Assembly: GCA_031254035.1 (NCBI GenBank)
Contig: JAIRVF010000062.1
Span: 1 to 59,749, forward strand
Direction of reading: 5' to 3'
DNA from: Paenibacillus sp.
Lineage (GTDB): Bacteria > Bacillota > Bacilli > Paenibacillales > Paenibacillaceae
DNA length: 59,749 nt
Numbering within the stretch: the stretch's first letter is position 1; each line of letters begins with the position of its first letter. Position numbers and translations under genes: made by a program. Positions 1-9,067 of the stretch are shown here, piece by piece. Below the pieces are notes generated by a model. That model saw only the letters and a list, made by a program, of their open reading frames with translations. It had not been told where the DNA came from and made no database searches.

Positions 1-326
1 TTCTGTTTTTGTTCCTCCGTGCCGAACTTATACACCGGCCATCCAGCCAACGACGTATGGGCGGACAGCGTGACGCCGATGGACGCATCCACGCGGGACA
101 GCTCTTCCACTGCGATCACATAGCTCATGTAGTCCGCTCCCGCGCCGCCGTATTTCTCCGGCCAAGGGATGCCGCAAATGCCGAGCTCGGTCATTTTATG
201 CCAAATGCCCATATCGAAGGACTCGTCTTCGTCGCGCTGCCCAGCCGTAGGGCCGCATTCGCTTTCGGCAAATTCCTTCAACATGTTTTGCATCATTTGG
301 TGTTCTTCCGATAATTGAAAATGCAT
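1..326 (-). CDS. Acyl-CoA dehydrogenase, N-terminal part (cut by window edge)
   Basis: The reading frame starts with ATG at 326 behind a purine-rich AAGGGGG ribosome site and stays open to the window edge, so about 108 N-terminal residues are visible. They begin [19 protein letters not shown] and contain a segment like [19 protein letters not shown]. This is the N-terminal helical domain of the acyl-CoA dehydrogenase family, closely resembling the paralogue just upstream. The FAD-binding middle domain and the catalytic glutamate lie outside the window. It is the last visible gene of the minus-strand operon, 19 bases after the stop of the first acyl-CoA dehydrogenase. It is probably an FAD enzyme that oxidises short or branched acyl-CoA esters made by the upstream keto acid dehydrogenase. 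Exact substrate is unknown. Confidence 0.85.
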   Translation of the reverse strand, partial: MHFQLSEEHQMMQNMLKEFAESECGPTAGQRDEDESFDMGIWHKMTELGICGIPWPEKYGGAGADYMSYVIAVEELSRVDASIGVTLSAHTSLAGWPVYKFGTEEQKQ

Positions 327-345
327 GGTTTGTACAACCCCCTTC

Positions 346-1488
346 TTACTCGCCAAGAACGTGTTTCGAAATCACGATTCTTTGAATTTCGTTTGTTCCT
401 TCATAGATCTGTGTCGCTTTCGCATCACGGAACAGCCTCTCGGCCGGGTATTCCCGTGAATATCCGTAGCCTCCATGGATCTGAACCGCCTCAATAGCCG
501 CTTCCATCGCGGTATCCGTACTAAAGCGCTTTGCCATAGACGCTTCTTTGGAACATTTGAGACCGCGCGATCTTAAATCGGCGGCTTGGTAGACTAGCAA
601 TCTCGCGGCTTCGATCTGTGTGGCCATGTCCGCTATCTTGAATGCAATCGCCTGATTGTCCGCAATTGGCTTGCCGAATTGATGGCGCATTTTCGCATAG
701 CTGACCGAGCTTTCTAAAGCGGCCTCCGCAATTCCCAGCGCCTGGGCGGCGATGCCGATTCGTCCCGCATCGAGGTTGCCCATGGCGATCTTGAACCCAT
801 CCCCTTCGCGGCCCAGTAAATGTTCTACAGGCACTTCAGCATTCTCGAATATCAATTCCGTCGTGCTGGACCCATTCAGGCCCATTTTTTTCTCTTTTTT
901 GCCTATCATTAAGCCGGGGGTACCCTTCTCCACGATAAAGGCCGATATTCCTTTCGTCCCTTGACTAGAATCCGTTACGGCAAACGTCATATACACGTCG
1001 GCGTAACCGCCGCTCGTGATGAACATTTTCGACCCATTTAAAATATACCGGTCCCCGCGTTTCGCGGCTGATGTGCGGATGCCCGCAGGATTTGAGCCTG
1101 CACCCGGCTCTGTCAGAGCAAATGCACCCAGATACTCCCCAGAAGCGAGCTTCGGGATGAATGCCCGCTTCTGCTCATCACTGCCAAAATAATAAATCGG
1201 GTTCGTTCCTAAGGAGGAATGCACCGATAAAATAACACCTACCGCTGCGCTTACTTTTGAAATTTCATGGATGGCCATAATGTATGAAGTAAAGTCGCTG
1301 CCTGCTCCGCCCCATTTCTCCGGGATCGGAATGCCCATCAGACCTTGCGCACCCATTTTTCGAACGATCTCCAAAGGGAATTCGTCATGTTCTTCCATCC
1401 GTTCAATAAAAGGCGCAATCTCTTGCCGAGCGAAATCTCGCACCATTTGGCGGATCATGCTTTGCTCGTCTGTTAGATGCAGACCCAC
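346..1488 (-). CDS. Acyl-CoA dehydrogenase (short/branched-chain type)
   Basis: A complete acyl-CoA dehydrogenase of 380 residues, the usual family length. The longer frame up to 1554 is rejected: AAAGGAGG stands 7 bases before a GTG at 1488, and the extra 22 codons would come from a repeat element. Visible family signatures are [14 protein letters not shown] in the FAD/substrate domain, the helix [19 protein letters not shown], and [12 protein letters not shown] near the C-terminus, where the glutamate (about residue 363) is the expected catalytic base. It should form 2-enoyl-CoA and pass electrons to ETF. It follows 3-hydroxyacyl-CoA dehydrogenase in the same operon but is separated from it by about 370 bases that hold the MITE-like repeat. 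This suggests a beta-oxidation step on branched acyl-CoA from valine, leucine or isoleucine; substrate choice is inferred. Confidence 0.9.
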   Translation of the reverse strand: MGLHLTDEQSMIRQMVRDFARQEIAPFIERMEEHDEFPLEIVRKMGAQGLMGIPIPEKWGGAGSDFTSYIMAIHEISKVSAAVGVILSVHSSLGTNPIYYFGSDEQKRAFIPKLASGEYLGAFALTEPGAGSNPAGIRTSAAKRGDRYILNGSKMFITSGGYADVYMTFAVTDSSQGTKGISAFIVEKGTPGLMIGKKEKKMGLNGSSTTELIFENAEVPVEHLLGREGDGFKIAMGNLDAGRIGIAAQALGIAEAALESSVSYAKMRHQFGKPIADNQAIAFKIADMATQIEAARLLVYQAADLRSRGLKCSKEASMAKRFSTDTAMEAAIEAVQIHGGYGYSREYPAERLFRDAKATQIYEGTNEIQRIVISKHVLGE

Positions 1489-1510
1489 GTTAGCTCCTCC
1501 TTTATGAGGT

Positions 1511-1849
1511 TGTTTAAAAAGTCCGCTTTTGATAAGAAAACCAATCGAGGCCAATCAAGGGTGAACGACCGCGATTCAAAGGTAGGTTTTCTTGCGATAT
1601 AGAATTTCATCAGCGTAGCTAGATAACGAATAAATTCTATATCTAACACGAAGTAAATCAGGAAGCTGGCTCGACATCGAATCTTGAATTCAGCCAGGCC
1701 TAAGCGGATGCTTACGAAGTCGTTTTCTACGAAAACGTATAGCTCCGCTCCTCAGTCCCTAGCTTCATCTAACTGAAGCGTTTTGAAAAAACGCACATCG
1801 GAAGCATTGAAGCATAAGCTTCGGTGCTGAAAACCGGCCTTTTTGAACA
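1511..1849. repeat. MITE-like repeat with imperfect terminal inverted repeats
   Basis: A non-coding stretch of about 339 bp sits between the dehydrogenase genes. Its two ends are inverted copies: 1511-1532 and the reverse complement of 1828-1849 agree at 18 of 22 positions around a core AAAAAG-CCG-TTTT. Inside are several more hairpins. A perfect 12-bp arm, GATATAGAATTT at 1596-1607, pairs with 1632-1643, and GCGTTTT-GAA-AAAACGC forms a small stem. There is no transposase or meaningful frame. It ends a few bases before the ribosome site of the downstream acyl-CoA dehydrogenase, so it has inserted into the operon without breaking a gene. It could change transcript stability or act as a partial terminator. 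Target-site duplications were not clear to me. Confidence 0.6.
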
Positions 1850-1862
1850 CGCACTTTATGAC

Positions 1863-2714
1863 TTATTCATAGATGTAAAAACCGCGACCAGATTTACGCC
1901 CGAGCCAGCCCGCTTTGACGTATTTGCGAAGCAGCGGGCATGGCCGGTATTTCGAGTCTCCCAGCCCTTCATGCAATACTTGCATGATATACAAGCACGT
2001 ATCCAATCCGATAAAATCGGCCAGCGTCAACGGCCCCATCGGGTGGTTCATTCCAAGCTTCATCACTTCGTCAATCGCTTCAGGCGTGGCGACTCCCTCG
2101 TACACGCAATAGATAGCCTCATTGATCATCGGCATGAGAACGCGATTGGAGACGAAGCCGGGAAAATCGTTTACTTCAACCGGGGTTTTGCCTATTTTTT
2201 TCGAGAGGTCATCCACTGTCGCATACGTGCTATCTGAGGTCGCCAATCCGCGGATGACCTCGATCAGCTTCATGACAGGCACCGGATTCATAAAATGCAT
2301 GCCGATCACTTGATCCGGACGGTTCGTGACGGCGGCAAGCTCCGTAATCGGCAGCGAGGAGGTATTGCTTGCCAGAATGGCATGCGACGGACAGATTTCA
2401 TCCAGCTTGCGGAAAACGTCCGATTTCAACTGCATATTTTCCGTGATCGCTTCTATGGCAAAATCCACGTCAACCGCGTCCGCAAAGTCTGTAGACAGCG
2501 TGATACAGGAGATAATCGCGTCCATCTCTTCCTGGCTTTTGCGTCCTTTTTCCACATCACGGGAAAGGTTCTTCCGTATAGTCTGAAAGCCTTTTTCAAC
2601 AAATTCTGGTTTCGTATCGTTCAGCACAACCTGCAGGCCTGCAGCAGCCGCTACTTGCGCGATGCCGCTGCCCATTTGCCCCGCTCCTACTACCATAAGC
2701 TTATGAATCGACAT
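1863..2714 (-). CDS. hbd: 3-hydroxybutyryl-CoA dehydrogenase family protein
   Basis: A 283-residue protein of the 3-hydroxyacyl-CoA dehydrogenase family, at the expected length for the short single-function form. The N-terminus carries the Rossmann motif [11 protein letters not shown], followed by the [11 protein letters not shown] and [17 protein letters not shown] segments, the latter holding the catalytic histidine. The C-terminal helical dimer domain includes [18 protein letters not shown]. It uses NAD(P) to interconvert 3-hydroxyacyl- and 3-oxoacyl-CoA. It lies 17 bases after the thiolase gene, and the order thiolase, this enzyme, acyl-CoA dehydrogenases recalls the mmgABC group of Bacillus. 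Its job here is probably the lower part of branched-chain amino acid breakdown or short-chain beta-oxidation. An enoyl-CoA hydratase is not seen in the window. Confidence 0.92.
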   Translation of the reverse strand: MSIHKLMVVGAGQMGSGIAQVAAAAGLQVVLNDTKPEFVEKGFQTIRKNLSRDVEKGRKSQEEMDAIISCITLSTDFADAVDVDFAIEAITENMQLKSDVFRKLDEICPSHAILASNTSSLPITELAAVTNRPDQVIGMHFMNPVPVMKLIEVIRGLATSDSTYATVDDLSKKIGKTPVEVNDFPGFVSNRVLMPMINEAIYCVYEGVATPEAIDEVMKLGMNHPMGPLTLADFIGLDTCLYIMQVLHEGLGDSKYRPCPLLRKYVKAGWLGRKSGRGFYIYE

Positions 2715-2731
2715 GATTTTCTCTCACTCCC

Positions 2732-3919
2732 CTAATCAACCTGAACCAGTATCGCATCACCTTGCGCAGCTCCGCTGCAAATCGCGGCGATTCCGAGTCC
2801 TCCGCCACGCCTTTTCAGCTCGTATATGAGAGACATCAAAATGCGTGCCCCGCTCGCCCCGATCGGATGGCCAAGGGCAATGGCGCCGCCGTTGACATTC
2901 ACCTTTTCGGGATCCCAACCTACTATTTTGCCACTGGTCAGCGTAACCGCCGCAAACGCTTCATTGACTTCAAACAAATCGATATCCTGCAAGGCATACC
3001 CGGTCTTCTTCAATAGTTTCTGAATCGCGAGTCCCGGTGCTACGGCTAAATAGGGCGCCTCCATCGCGATGGCCGCATGCCCGATGATCGTAGCTAGCCA
3101 TGGTTTCCCCATCTCCCGAGCCTTCCCTTCCGACATCAGCACAAGCGCGCCCGCTCCGTCGTTGACGCCTGGCGCATTACCTGCCGTCACGGTGCCGTCC
3201 TTGACGAATATGGGGGGCAATTTCGCCAGCGCTTCGATGGTGGAATCTTTCCTTGGCGCTTCGTCCGTATCGACGACGACGGGGCCACCTTTGCGCTGCG
3301 AAATCGAAACGGGAACAATCTCGTCTTTCATTCGTCCGGCCTCAATCGCTTCGATTGCTCTCTGGTGGCTTCTCAGCGCCCATGCATCTTGGTCGGCGCG
3401 ATCAATATGGTATTCCGATGCAACCATACTGCCGTGAACAGCCATATGCACGTTATCGAATGCGCATGTCAGCCCATCATGCACCATCAGATCCTTCATT
3501 GCAGTGTCACCCATGCGTGCTCCCCATCTAGCGTTCGGCATCGCGTAGGGAGCGTTACTCATGCTTTCCATCCCGCCCGCCACGATGATGTCGCTATCTC
3601 CCGCGCGGATGATCTGATCCGCCAGTGTAACGGCACGCATCCCGGATGCGCAAACTTTGTTGATCGTTTCCGAAGGCACCTCCCACGGCAAGCCTGCTAG
3701 ACGTGTTGCTTGGCGGGAAGGGATTTGGCCGGCCCCCGCCTGTAAGACCATGCCCATGATGGCTGCGTCCACCTGGTTCGACTGAAGCCCTGCCCGGGAC
3801 ACCGCTTCGCGAATCGCGATGCCGCCGAGCTGGGCGGCCTGCATGTTTTTCAAGGAGCCTCCGAATTTCCCGAAAGGCGTTCTGGCGGCGCTGACGATAA
3901 CTGTTTTATTTTCAGACAT
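2732..3919 (-). CDS. Acetyl-CoA C-acetyltransferase (thiolase)
   Basis: A thiolase of 395 residues starting [22 protein letters not shown] chose ATG at 3919 because GGAGG lies 8 bases before it; the upstream ATG at 3943 lacks such a site. The active site nucleophile is Cys90 in INKVCASGM. His351 is in [10 protein letters not shown] and the second cysteine, about residue 381, is in [11 protein letters not shown], where most relatives have CIGGG, a small variation. The enzyme cleaves 3-oxoacyl-CoA to acetyl-CoA plus a shorter acyl-CoA, or condenses acetyl-CoA. It starts 27 bases after the E2 gene and is followed closely by the 3-hydroxyacyl-CoA dehydrogenase gene, so it appears to be part of the same catabolic operon. 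Confidence 0.92.
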   Translation of the reverse strand: MSENKTVIVSAARTPFGKFGGSLKNMQAAQLGGIAIREAVSRAGLQSNQVDAAIMGMVLQAGAGQIPSRQATRLAGLPWEVPSETINKVCASGMRAVTLADQIIRAGDSDIIVAGGMESMSNAPYAMPNARWGARMGDTAMKDLMVHDGLTCAFDNVHMAVHGSMVASEYHIDRADQDAWALRSHQRAIEAIEAGRMKDEIVPVSISQRKGGPVVVDTDEAPRKDSTIEALAKLPPIFVKDGTVTAGNAPGVNDGAGALVLMSEGKAREMGKPWLATIIGHAAIAMEAPYLAVAPGLAIQKLLKKTGYALQDIDLFEVNEAFAAVTLTSGKIVGWDPEKVNVNGGAIALGHPIGASGARILMSLIYELKRRGGGLGIAAICSGAAQGDAILVQVD

Positions 3920-3946
3920 TCTTTCAGCCTCCGAATTCTTCATCTA

Positions 3947-5221
3947 TTAAAACAACTTGGTACCTGCACTGTAGCTTTCAATTTTTGACTTCACGCTTTG
4001 CAGGAAACGGCCGCAAATAAGACCGTCAAGCACCCGATGATCCAAAGAAAGGCAAATATTCATCATATCGCGGATAGCGAACATGTCGCCAAGGGCGACG
4101 GGCCGTTTTTCGATAGCTTCAAAGCTGAGGATGGCGGCTTGCGGCTGGTTAATAATCGGCGCAGAGAGAACGGACCCGAAAGAACCGGTGTTATTAACCG
4201 TAAACGTCCCGCCTGACATATCCTCCATCGTCAGCTTGCCTGCTCTGCTTTTGACGGCTAAATGATCGACCGCCTTGGCTAATCCCAATATGCTCTTCTG
4301 GTCGGCGTCCTTGATGACTGGGACGAAGAGGGCATCCTCCGATGCCACTGCGATCGAGACATGGATCGCCTTCTTCACGATAATACGGTCGCCCGCCCAC
4401 TGCGAGTTCATGAGCGGAAACTCTTTGATCGCTTCTACAACCGCCTTGATAAAAAACGGCATGAACGTAAGAGCCACGCCTTCCTGCTCCTTAAAATCAT
4501 CCTTGATTTGATTGCGGAACCGAACAAGATTCGTCACGTCACACGAGGCCATCATCCATGCATGCGGCGCGTCATGCTTGCTCTGAACCATCCGGTTCGC
4601 GATCGTTCTACGTACGGACGTTATCGGAATAACTTTATCATCCTGTTCTTCTTGACTAGGCTCGTTAACGACGTTTTTCGGACTAGGCACTGAATCGGCT
4701 AGAGGCATTACCTCTTGAACCGCTGCCTCTGCAACAGGGGGGCTCTGATCCTTGTTTTCCACAAACTCCAGCACGTCCAAACGGGTAATCCGGCCCCCTG
4801 CTCCTGTACCTCGGAGCAAGGAAAGATCAATGCCATACTCCTGCGCCAACTTCATTACGGCAGGCGAGAAGCGCTGCTTCGTTTCTGCCGGGGCTGATGC
4901 AGCGGCTGCTTCCCTGACCAGCGGCAATTGCGCCGCCGGAGCCGACTCCTTCAGCGCTCTAGACGCCCCCGGAGCCGCTTCCTCATCCGTCGCAATGTAG
5001 CAAATCAGGCTCTGCACCGCGACGGTTTCGCCTTCCTGCACAACGATTTCGGTAATCGTCCCTGCGGCCACGGAGGGCACCTCGGCAACGACTTTGTCCG
5101 TCGCCACTTCACAGATCGAGTCATACTTCTTAACCCGATCCCCGACCTTAACCAACCACTTGGAAAGGGTGCCTTCCGTTACGCTCTCCCCAAGCTGGGG
5201 CATAACCACTTGCTCAGTCAT
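3947..5221 (-). CDS. bkdB: Branched-chain 2-oxoacid dehydrogenase E2 (dihydrolipoyl acyltransferase)
   Basis: E2 subunit of 424 residues. An N-terminal lipoyl domain carries the modification lysine, Lys43, in the motif ATDKVVAE. A flexible Ala/Pro/Glu-rich linker follows, then a small E3/E1-binding domain at about 118-155 (FSPAVMKLAQEYGIDL to GRITRLDV), a second linker, and the catalytic acyltransferase domain from about 195. The active site HRVLDG is near residues 395-400. The protein moves the acyl group from E1-bound thiamine to CoA. It stands between the E1 beta gene (39 bases away) and the thiolase gene. A branched-chain rather than pyruvate role is inferred from the neighbouring leucine dehydrogenase and acyl-CoA dehydrogenases and from the similarity of E1 to Bkd proteins. 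Confidence 0.92.
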   Translation of the reverse strand: MTEQVVMPQLGESVTEGTLSKWLVKVGDRVKKYDSICEVATDKVVAEVPSVAAGTITEIVVQEGETVAVQSLICYIATDEEAAPGASRALKESAPAAQLPLVREAAAASAPAETKQRFSPAVMKLAQEYGIDLSLLRGTGAGGRITRLDVLEFVENKDQSPPVAEAAVQEVMPLADSVPSPKNVVNEPSQEEQDDKVIPITSVRRTIANRMVQSKHDAPHAWMMASCDVTNLVRFRNQIKDDFKEQEGVALTFMPFFIKAVVEAIKEFPLMNSQWAGDRIIVKKAIHVSIAVASEDALFVPVIKDADQKSILGLAKAVDHLAVKSRAGKLTMEDMSGGTFTVNNTGSFGSVLSAPIINQPQAAILSFEAIEKRPVALGDMFAIRDMMNICLSLDHRVLDGLICGRFLQSVKSKIESYSAGTKLF

Positions 5222-5260
5222 GATTTCCTCCTTTACGATCTTTATGAATACGCAATCTAT

Positions 5261-6247
5261 TTAATATTCAGCCAGTTCTTTCATCGCTTCGTAAACTTTG
5301 TCTGGATTCAGCATGAAGAACTTTTCCATCCCTCCGTTATAAGGCATGGCAGGAATATCGGGACTACCTAAGCGCTTGATCGGCGCGTCGAGGTCGAAAA
5401 GGCACTCCTCCGCAATGACAGCCGACACTTCGCCTCCGATGCCGCCTTCTTTATTATCCTCGTGCACGATCAGCACTTTTCCCGTCTTCCGCGCCGCTTC
5501 TACGATCGATTCCTTATCAAGCGGATAGAGCGTACGCAAATCAAGAACATGGGCGCTGTACCCATCTTCCTTCTGCAATCGTTCCGCCGCCTGCAGAGCA
5601 AAATGCAGTGTCATCCCGTACGAGATCACCGTCAAATGCTTGCCTTCGCGCTTGATATCCGCTTTTCCGATTGGCACGATATAATCGCCTTCCGGCACTT
5701 CTCCTTTAATCAAGCGATAACAGCGTTTGTGCTCGAAGAACAACACTGGGTCTTCATCACGTATCGACGCTTTCAACAACCCTTTTACGTCATATGGAGT
5801 GGAGGGAGCTACGACCTTTAAGCCAGGAACGTTGCAAAACATCGCTTCCACGCATTGCGAATGATAGAGCGCGCCGTGAATGCCACCCCCGTATGGCGCC
5901 CGGATGACTAGCGGGCAGTTCCAATCGCCGTTCGAACGATAGCGCATTTTGGCGGCTTCGCTCACGATCTGGTTAACGGCTGGCATAATGAAATCCGCAA
6001 ACTGCATCTCCGCCACAGGCCGGAATCCGTAAGCCGCAGCGCCGATCGCCACGCCAGCTATCGCCGACTCTGCAAGAGGCGTATCCAGCACGCGCTCCTC
6101 CCCGAATTGTTCATATAGCCCCTGCGTCGCTTTGAACACGCCGCCCTTAAAGCCTACGTCCTCACCCAGCACAAACACCTTCGAATCCCGAAACATTTCC
6201 TCGCGAAGCGCCGAATTTACTGCATCGATATATGAAATGACCGCCAT
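5261..6247 (-). CDS. bkdAB: Branched-chain 2-oxoacid dehydrogenase E1 beta subunit
   Basis: A 328-residue transketolase-like beta subunit, the standard length for the family. Conserved parts include FVLGEDVGFKGGVFKATQGL near the N-terminus, RVLDTPLAESAIAGVAIGAA, and the APYGGGIHGALYHSQ loop with the histidines used by E1 beta proteins. The C-terminal transketolase domain holds VLDLRTLYPLDKESI. Together with E1 alpha it decarboxylates 2-oxo acids of valine, leucine and isoleucine on thiamine diphosphate. Its gene starts 12 bases after the E1 alpha stop, which suggests coupled translation and equal amounts. The product acyl-CoAs would feed degradation and could also supply branched primers for iso and anteiso fatty acids. 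Confidence 0.93.
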   Translation of the reverse strand: MAVISYIDAVNSALREEMFRDSKVFVLGEDVGFKGGVFKATQGLYEQFGEERVLDTPLAESAIAGVAIGAAAYGFRPVAEMQFADFIMPAVNQIVSEAAKMRYRSNGDWNCPLVIRAPYGGGIHGALYHSQCVEAMFCNVPGLKVVAPSTPYDVKGLLKASIRDEDPVLFFEHKRCYRLIKGEVPEGDYIVPIGKADIKREGKHLTVISYGMTLHFALQAAERLQKEDGYSAHVLDLRTLYPLDKESIVEAARKTGKVLIVHEDNKEGGIGGEVSAVIAEECLFDLDAPIKRLGSPDIPAMPYNGGMEKFFMLNPDKVYEAMKELAEY

Positions 6248-6259
6248 CGTTTCTCCCCC

Positions 6260-7261
6260 TTATTCGGCATAAACGTGCTTCAGCGCTGTCTCCGGCGCCG
6301 GAGACGGTGCATTCTCCGCATATTCCGTCGCCTCATCCACTTCCTTCGCAACCCAATCACGAATTTCGTTCTCAATGGAATCGTTCAGCACTCCGACTTC
6401 TCTCAAATAACAAGTAAAAAGAAGAATGGGATCCTTCTTCTTCTCTTCCTCCACTTCGCCCTTCGGCCGATATTGGCGATCGTCGTCATCCGAGGAGTGC
6501 GGCGTAAAGCGGGCGCAGCGTGCTTCAATCAGTGTCGGCCCTTCGCCTATTCTTGCCCGGTCTACTGCCTCTTTCATAGCCGCATATACTTCAAGCGGAT
6601 CGTTCCCATCGACACTAACGCCCGGAAAGCCGTATCCGGCGGCACGGTCAGCTATGCTTTTGCAAGCGACCTGCTTGTCATAAGGGACGGAAATGGCGTA
6701 TCGGTTATTTTCACAAAAGAAGATGACGGGCAGCTTGTAAACACCGGCGAAGTTTGCGCCTTCGTGGAAATCGCCCTGGTTGCTGGAACCCTCGCCGAAC
6801 GAAGTGAACACGACGAGATCTTTGCCTTCCATCCTACCTGCCAGCGCCAGACCTACGGCATGAGGAACTTGAGTTGTTACCGGGCTCGACCCCGATAGGA
6901 TCCGATACTTCTTCCCGCCGTAATGGCCTGGCATCTGCCTTCCTCCACTATTCGGATCCTCCGCCCGAGCGAACGCGTTAAGCATCAAATCCCGCGCCGT
7001 CATCCCGAATGGAATAACTACACCCATATCCCGGTAATAGGGGCACAAGTAATCTTTCTTCGCATCCATGGCATAGACCGCACCAACTTGCGCCGCCTCC
7101 TGTCCTTGGCAAGAGATGACGAACGGTAGCTTACCAGCTCGATTAAGGATCCACGTCCGTTCGTCGACTTTTCGCGCAAGCAACATGTCCCGGTACATGC
7201 CTAGCGCCTGCTGATCCGTCAAACCCAAAGCTTGGTGCCTGTTCAACATTGTGTTCTCCAT
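6260..7261 (-). CDS. bkdAA: Branched-chain 2-oxoacid dehydrogenase E1 alpha subunit
   Basis: E1 alpha of 333 residues. The ATG at 7261 is chosen because AAGGAGGG is 7 bases upstream; an earlier ATG at 7279 is part of that leader and lacks its own site. The thiamine diphosphate motif is visible as GEGSSNQGDFHEGANFAG, continuing to the NN pair of FFCENNRYAIS. ARCARFTPHSSDDDDRQYR near the C-terminus is the phosphorylation-loop-like region typical of branched-chain forms. The protein catalyses the decarboxylation step and, with E1 beta, reductive acylation of the E2 lipoyl group. The gene sits 29 bases after lpdV and directly before bkdAB. Gene order E3-E1a-E1b-E2 matches bkd operons of Bacillus. 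Confidence 0.93.
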   Translation of the reverse strand: MENTMLNRHQALGLTDQQALGMYRDMLLARKVDERTWILNRAGKLPFVISCQGQEAAQVGAVYAMDAKKDYLCPYYRDMGVVIPFGMTARDLMLNAFARAEDPNSGGRQMPGHYGGKKYRILSGSSPVTTQVPHAVGLALAGRMEGKDLVVFTSFGEGSSNQGDFHEGANFAGVYKLPVIFFCENNRYAISVPYDKQVACKSIADRAAGYGFPGVSVDGNDPLEVYAAMKEAVDRARIGEGPTLIEARCARFTPHSSDDDDRQYRPKGEVEEEKKKDPILLFTCYLREVGVLNDSIENEIRDWVAKEVDEATEYAENAPSPAPETALKHVYAE

Positions 7262-7290
7262 CGCAATGCCCTCCTTCATTTTCCTAACCT

Positions 7291-8715
7291 CTATACATGA
7301 ATGGCTCGTTTATCAACAGCCAGGGCCGCCTCGCCGATGATTTCCGCGAGCGATGGATGCGGATGGATCGTGCGGGCGATTTCCCATGGTGTTGCGTCAA
7401 GCACTTTAGCGAGTGCGCCTTCTGCGATTAAATCCGACACATGTGGACCGATCATATGAACGCCAAGCAGGTCGTCTGTCGTTTCATTGACGACAAGCTT
7501 CACAAAGCCATCGTTCTCCCCATAAATCAACGCCTTCCCGATCGCTTTGAAAGGGAACGTACCTGTTTTCACGGAAAATCCCGCTTCCTTTGCTGCTTGT
7601 TCCGTCCAACCGATACTCGCGATTTCCGGCCGGCTGTACGTCGCTTTCGGAATTTGCGTGTAATCAACCGGAAGCGGGGCGAGACCAGCCATATGTTCAA
7701 CGGCGGATATGCCCTCACAAACCGCCACATGCGCCAATTGCAAGCCTCCGATCACGTCGCCTATGGCATATATATGGTCTTCAGCCGTTTGAAAATGCAC
7801 ATTCACACGAATCGTGTCACGTTCAACGGCTACGTCCGTGTTCTCAAGGCCAATGTTCTCAACGTTCGCCGCACGGCCTACCGCCACCAGTATTTTTTCC
7901 GCTTGCAATTCGATCGGCCCTCCGTCACGCTCGGCTTGAATCGTTACGGAATCCCCGTCTTTCCGAAGCGTATCCGGCAGCACTTTAGCGCCCGTATGAA
8001 TGGCGATCTTGCGTTTTTTGAAGAGGCGTGCCATCTCTTTGCTGATGTCGGCATCCTCCTGTGGAAGAATGCGATCCGCATATTCGACGATCTGCACCTC
8101 CACGCCCAAATCACTCAAAAGTGAGGCCCACTCGATGCCGATCGTTCCGCCGCCGACCACAAGTACCGAGCGGGGCAGCCGTTCCAATTGCAGCGCTTCG
8201 TCGCTCGTCAGCACGTGCTCGCCGTCCGCTTCCAGCCCAGGAAGCTGGCGCGGCCTTGAGCCCGTTGCGATAAGCAGGTGCTTTGGCACCAAAATGTCGG
8301 ACTCTCCATCCGCATAAGTGACCGCCACCGCACCGGCAAGCGGGGAGAAGATCGACGGTCCCAAAATCCGGCCTTCACCATGGAACACCTCAATGTTTCC
8401 TTTTTTCATCAAATGTTGAACGCCTTTATACAGTTGATCCACGATGCCTTGTTTCCGTTCCTGCATTTGCGTAAAATCAATCGAAAAATCGTTCACCTTC
8501 ACTCCGAATGCATGACTTTGGGCAACGGTGTGGTACACCTCCGCCGATCGAAGCAGCGCTTTGCTCGGTATACACCCCCGATGAAGGCAAGTTCCGCCGA
8601 GTTTGTCTTTTTCAATCACGGCTACTCGCATGCCCAGTTGACTCGCGCGAATAGCGGCTACATAACCGCCCATCCCCCCGCCTAACACAACCAAATCAAA
8701 CTCGTTTCCTGCCAT
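7291..8715 (-). CDS. lpdV: Dihydrolipoyl dehydrogenase (E3) of the branched-chain complex
   Basis: An FAD- and NAD-binding disulfide oxidoreductase of 474 residues. The FAD motif GGGMGGYVAAIRASQLG is at the N-terminus and the redox pair Cys43/Cys48 lies in GGTCLHRGCIPSK. The NAD motif VVGGGTIGIEWASLLSDLG is in the middle, and the C-terminal active-site histidine is in the HPHPSLAE motif. It reoxidises the dihydrolipoyl arm of E2. This is the first gene of the operon. The start has AAAGGAAC 8 bases before ATG. The leader of about 140 bases contains a cre-like box and, farther up, a candidate sigma-54 promoter. It is placed with bkd genes, so I call it lpdV rather than the pyruvate dehydrogenase paralogue. 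Confidence 0.93.
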   Translation of the reverse strand: MAGNEFDLVVLGGGMGGYVAAIRASQLGMRVAVIEKDKLGGTCLHRGCIPSKALLRSAEVYHTVAQSHAFGVKVNDFSIDFTQMQERKQGIVDQLYKGVQHLMKKGNIEVFHGEGRILGPSIFSPLAGAVAVTYADGESDILVPKHLLIATGSRPRQLPGLEADGEHVLTSDEALQLERLPRSVLVVGGGTIGIEWASLLSDLGVEVQIVEYADRILPQEDADISKEMARLFKKRKIAIHTGAKVLPDTLRKDGDSVTIQAERDGGPIELQAEKILVAVGRAANVENIGLENTDVAVERDTIRVNVHFQTAEDHIYAIGDVIGGLQLAHVAVCEGISAVEHMAGLAPLPVDYTQIPKATYSRPEIASIGWTEQAAKEAGFSVKTGTFPFKAIGKALIYGENDGFVKLVVNETTDDLLGVHMIGPHVSDLIAEGALAKVLDATPWEIARTIHPHPSLAEIIGEAALAVDKRAIHV

Positions 8716-8753
8716 CGCTATGTTCCTTTCATCTATGTTTAGTTGCTAATATT

Positions 8754-8767
8754 TGTAAGCGCTAACA
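8754..8767 (-). promoter_or_regulatory. CcpA-type cre site upstream of lpdV
   Basis: The 14 bases TGTAAGCGCTAACA match the cre consensus TGWAANCGNTNWCA at every defined position and are nearly palindromic. The box lies 39 bases before the lpdV start and about 85-100 bases downstream of the predicted transcription start, so CcpA bound here would act as a roadblock. Carbon catabolite repression of branched-chain amino acid degradation is expected from other Firmicutes. Binding itself is inferred. Confidence 0.7.
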
Positions 8768-8863
8768 CATTTTTATGTTATCACTATAAAAAAACTTTAT
8801 AAAATACCCGTTTTGTATGCAGACCATGCTATTTTAGGTATGCATACTACCATATTAGGAAAT

Positions 8864-8880
8864 GGCATGATTGGTGCCAA
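8864..8880 (-). promoter_or_regulatory. Candidate sigma-54 (-24/-12) promoter of the bkd operon
   Basis: On the minus strand the sequence TTGGCACCAATCATGCC shows GG and GC spaced by exactly 10 bases, as in TGGCAC-N5-TTGCW; only the first base of the -12 half departs (ATGC). Transcription would begin near 8853. The bkd operon of Bacillus subtilis is known to use SigL with the activator BkdR. No sigma-54 activator gene is in this window, so the call rests on the motif and on the analogy. Confidence 0.45.
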
Positions 8881-9036
8881 TGAGACGAGGTAGGCATGAG
8901 GTAAAAAGGAATGAAAGGTATTGAAGGACGAGTTGGAAAGTCGCTGTTGTTCGGTTTTGGCTAATTATTCGCGTAAGTCACAACGCGTGTTTTCGTATGT
9001 AGTGCGACTTGGAGTGGACGAGAACCTTTATACTCC
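8881..9036. other. Intergenic stretch, no gene seen
   Basis: No frame here has a convincing start and family similarity. A 71-codon frame on the plus strand begins with TTG, crosses the terminator hairpin and looks like chance. AAGTCGC near 8938 and GCGACTT near 9004 form a distant inverted repeat without clear meaning. If the bkd promoter needs an upstream activator, its site would be in this stretch. Confidence 0.4.
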
Positions 9037-9067
9037 AAAAAAAAAAGACCGCTTCATGAGTGGTCTT
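9037..9067 (-). terminator. Rho-independent terminator after the LysR gene
   Basis: On the minus strand an 8-bp stem (AAGACCAC paired with GCGGTCTT, one G-T pair) with a 7-base loop is followed by a run of T, ten in a row including the stem end. It lies about 140 bases after the LysR stop, separating the leucine dehydrogenase/LysR transcript from the bkd operon. Confidence 0.75.

Noticed and set aside
1489..1554. N-terminal extension of the acyl-CoA dehydrogenase
   Set aside because: The 22 extra codons come from the end of the repeat element, and a strong AAAGGAGG precedes the GTG at 1488.
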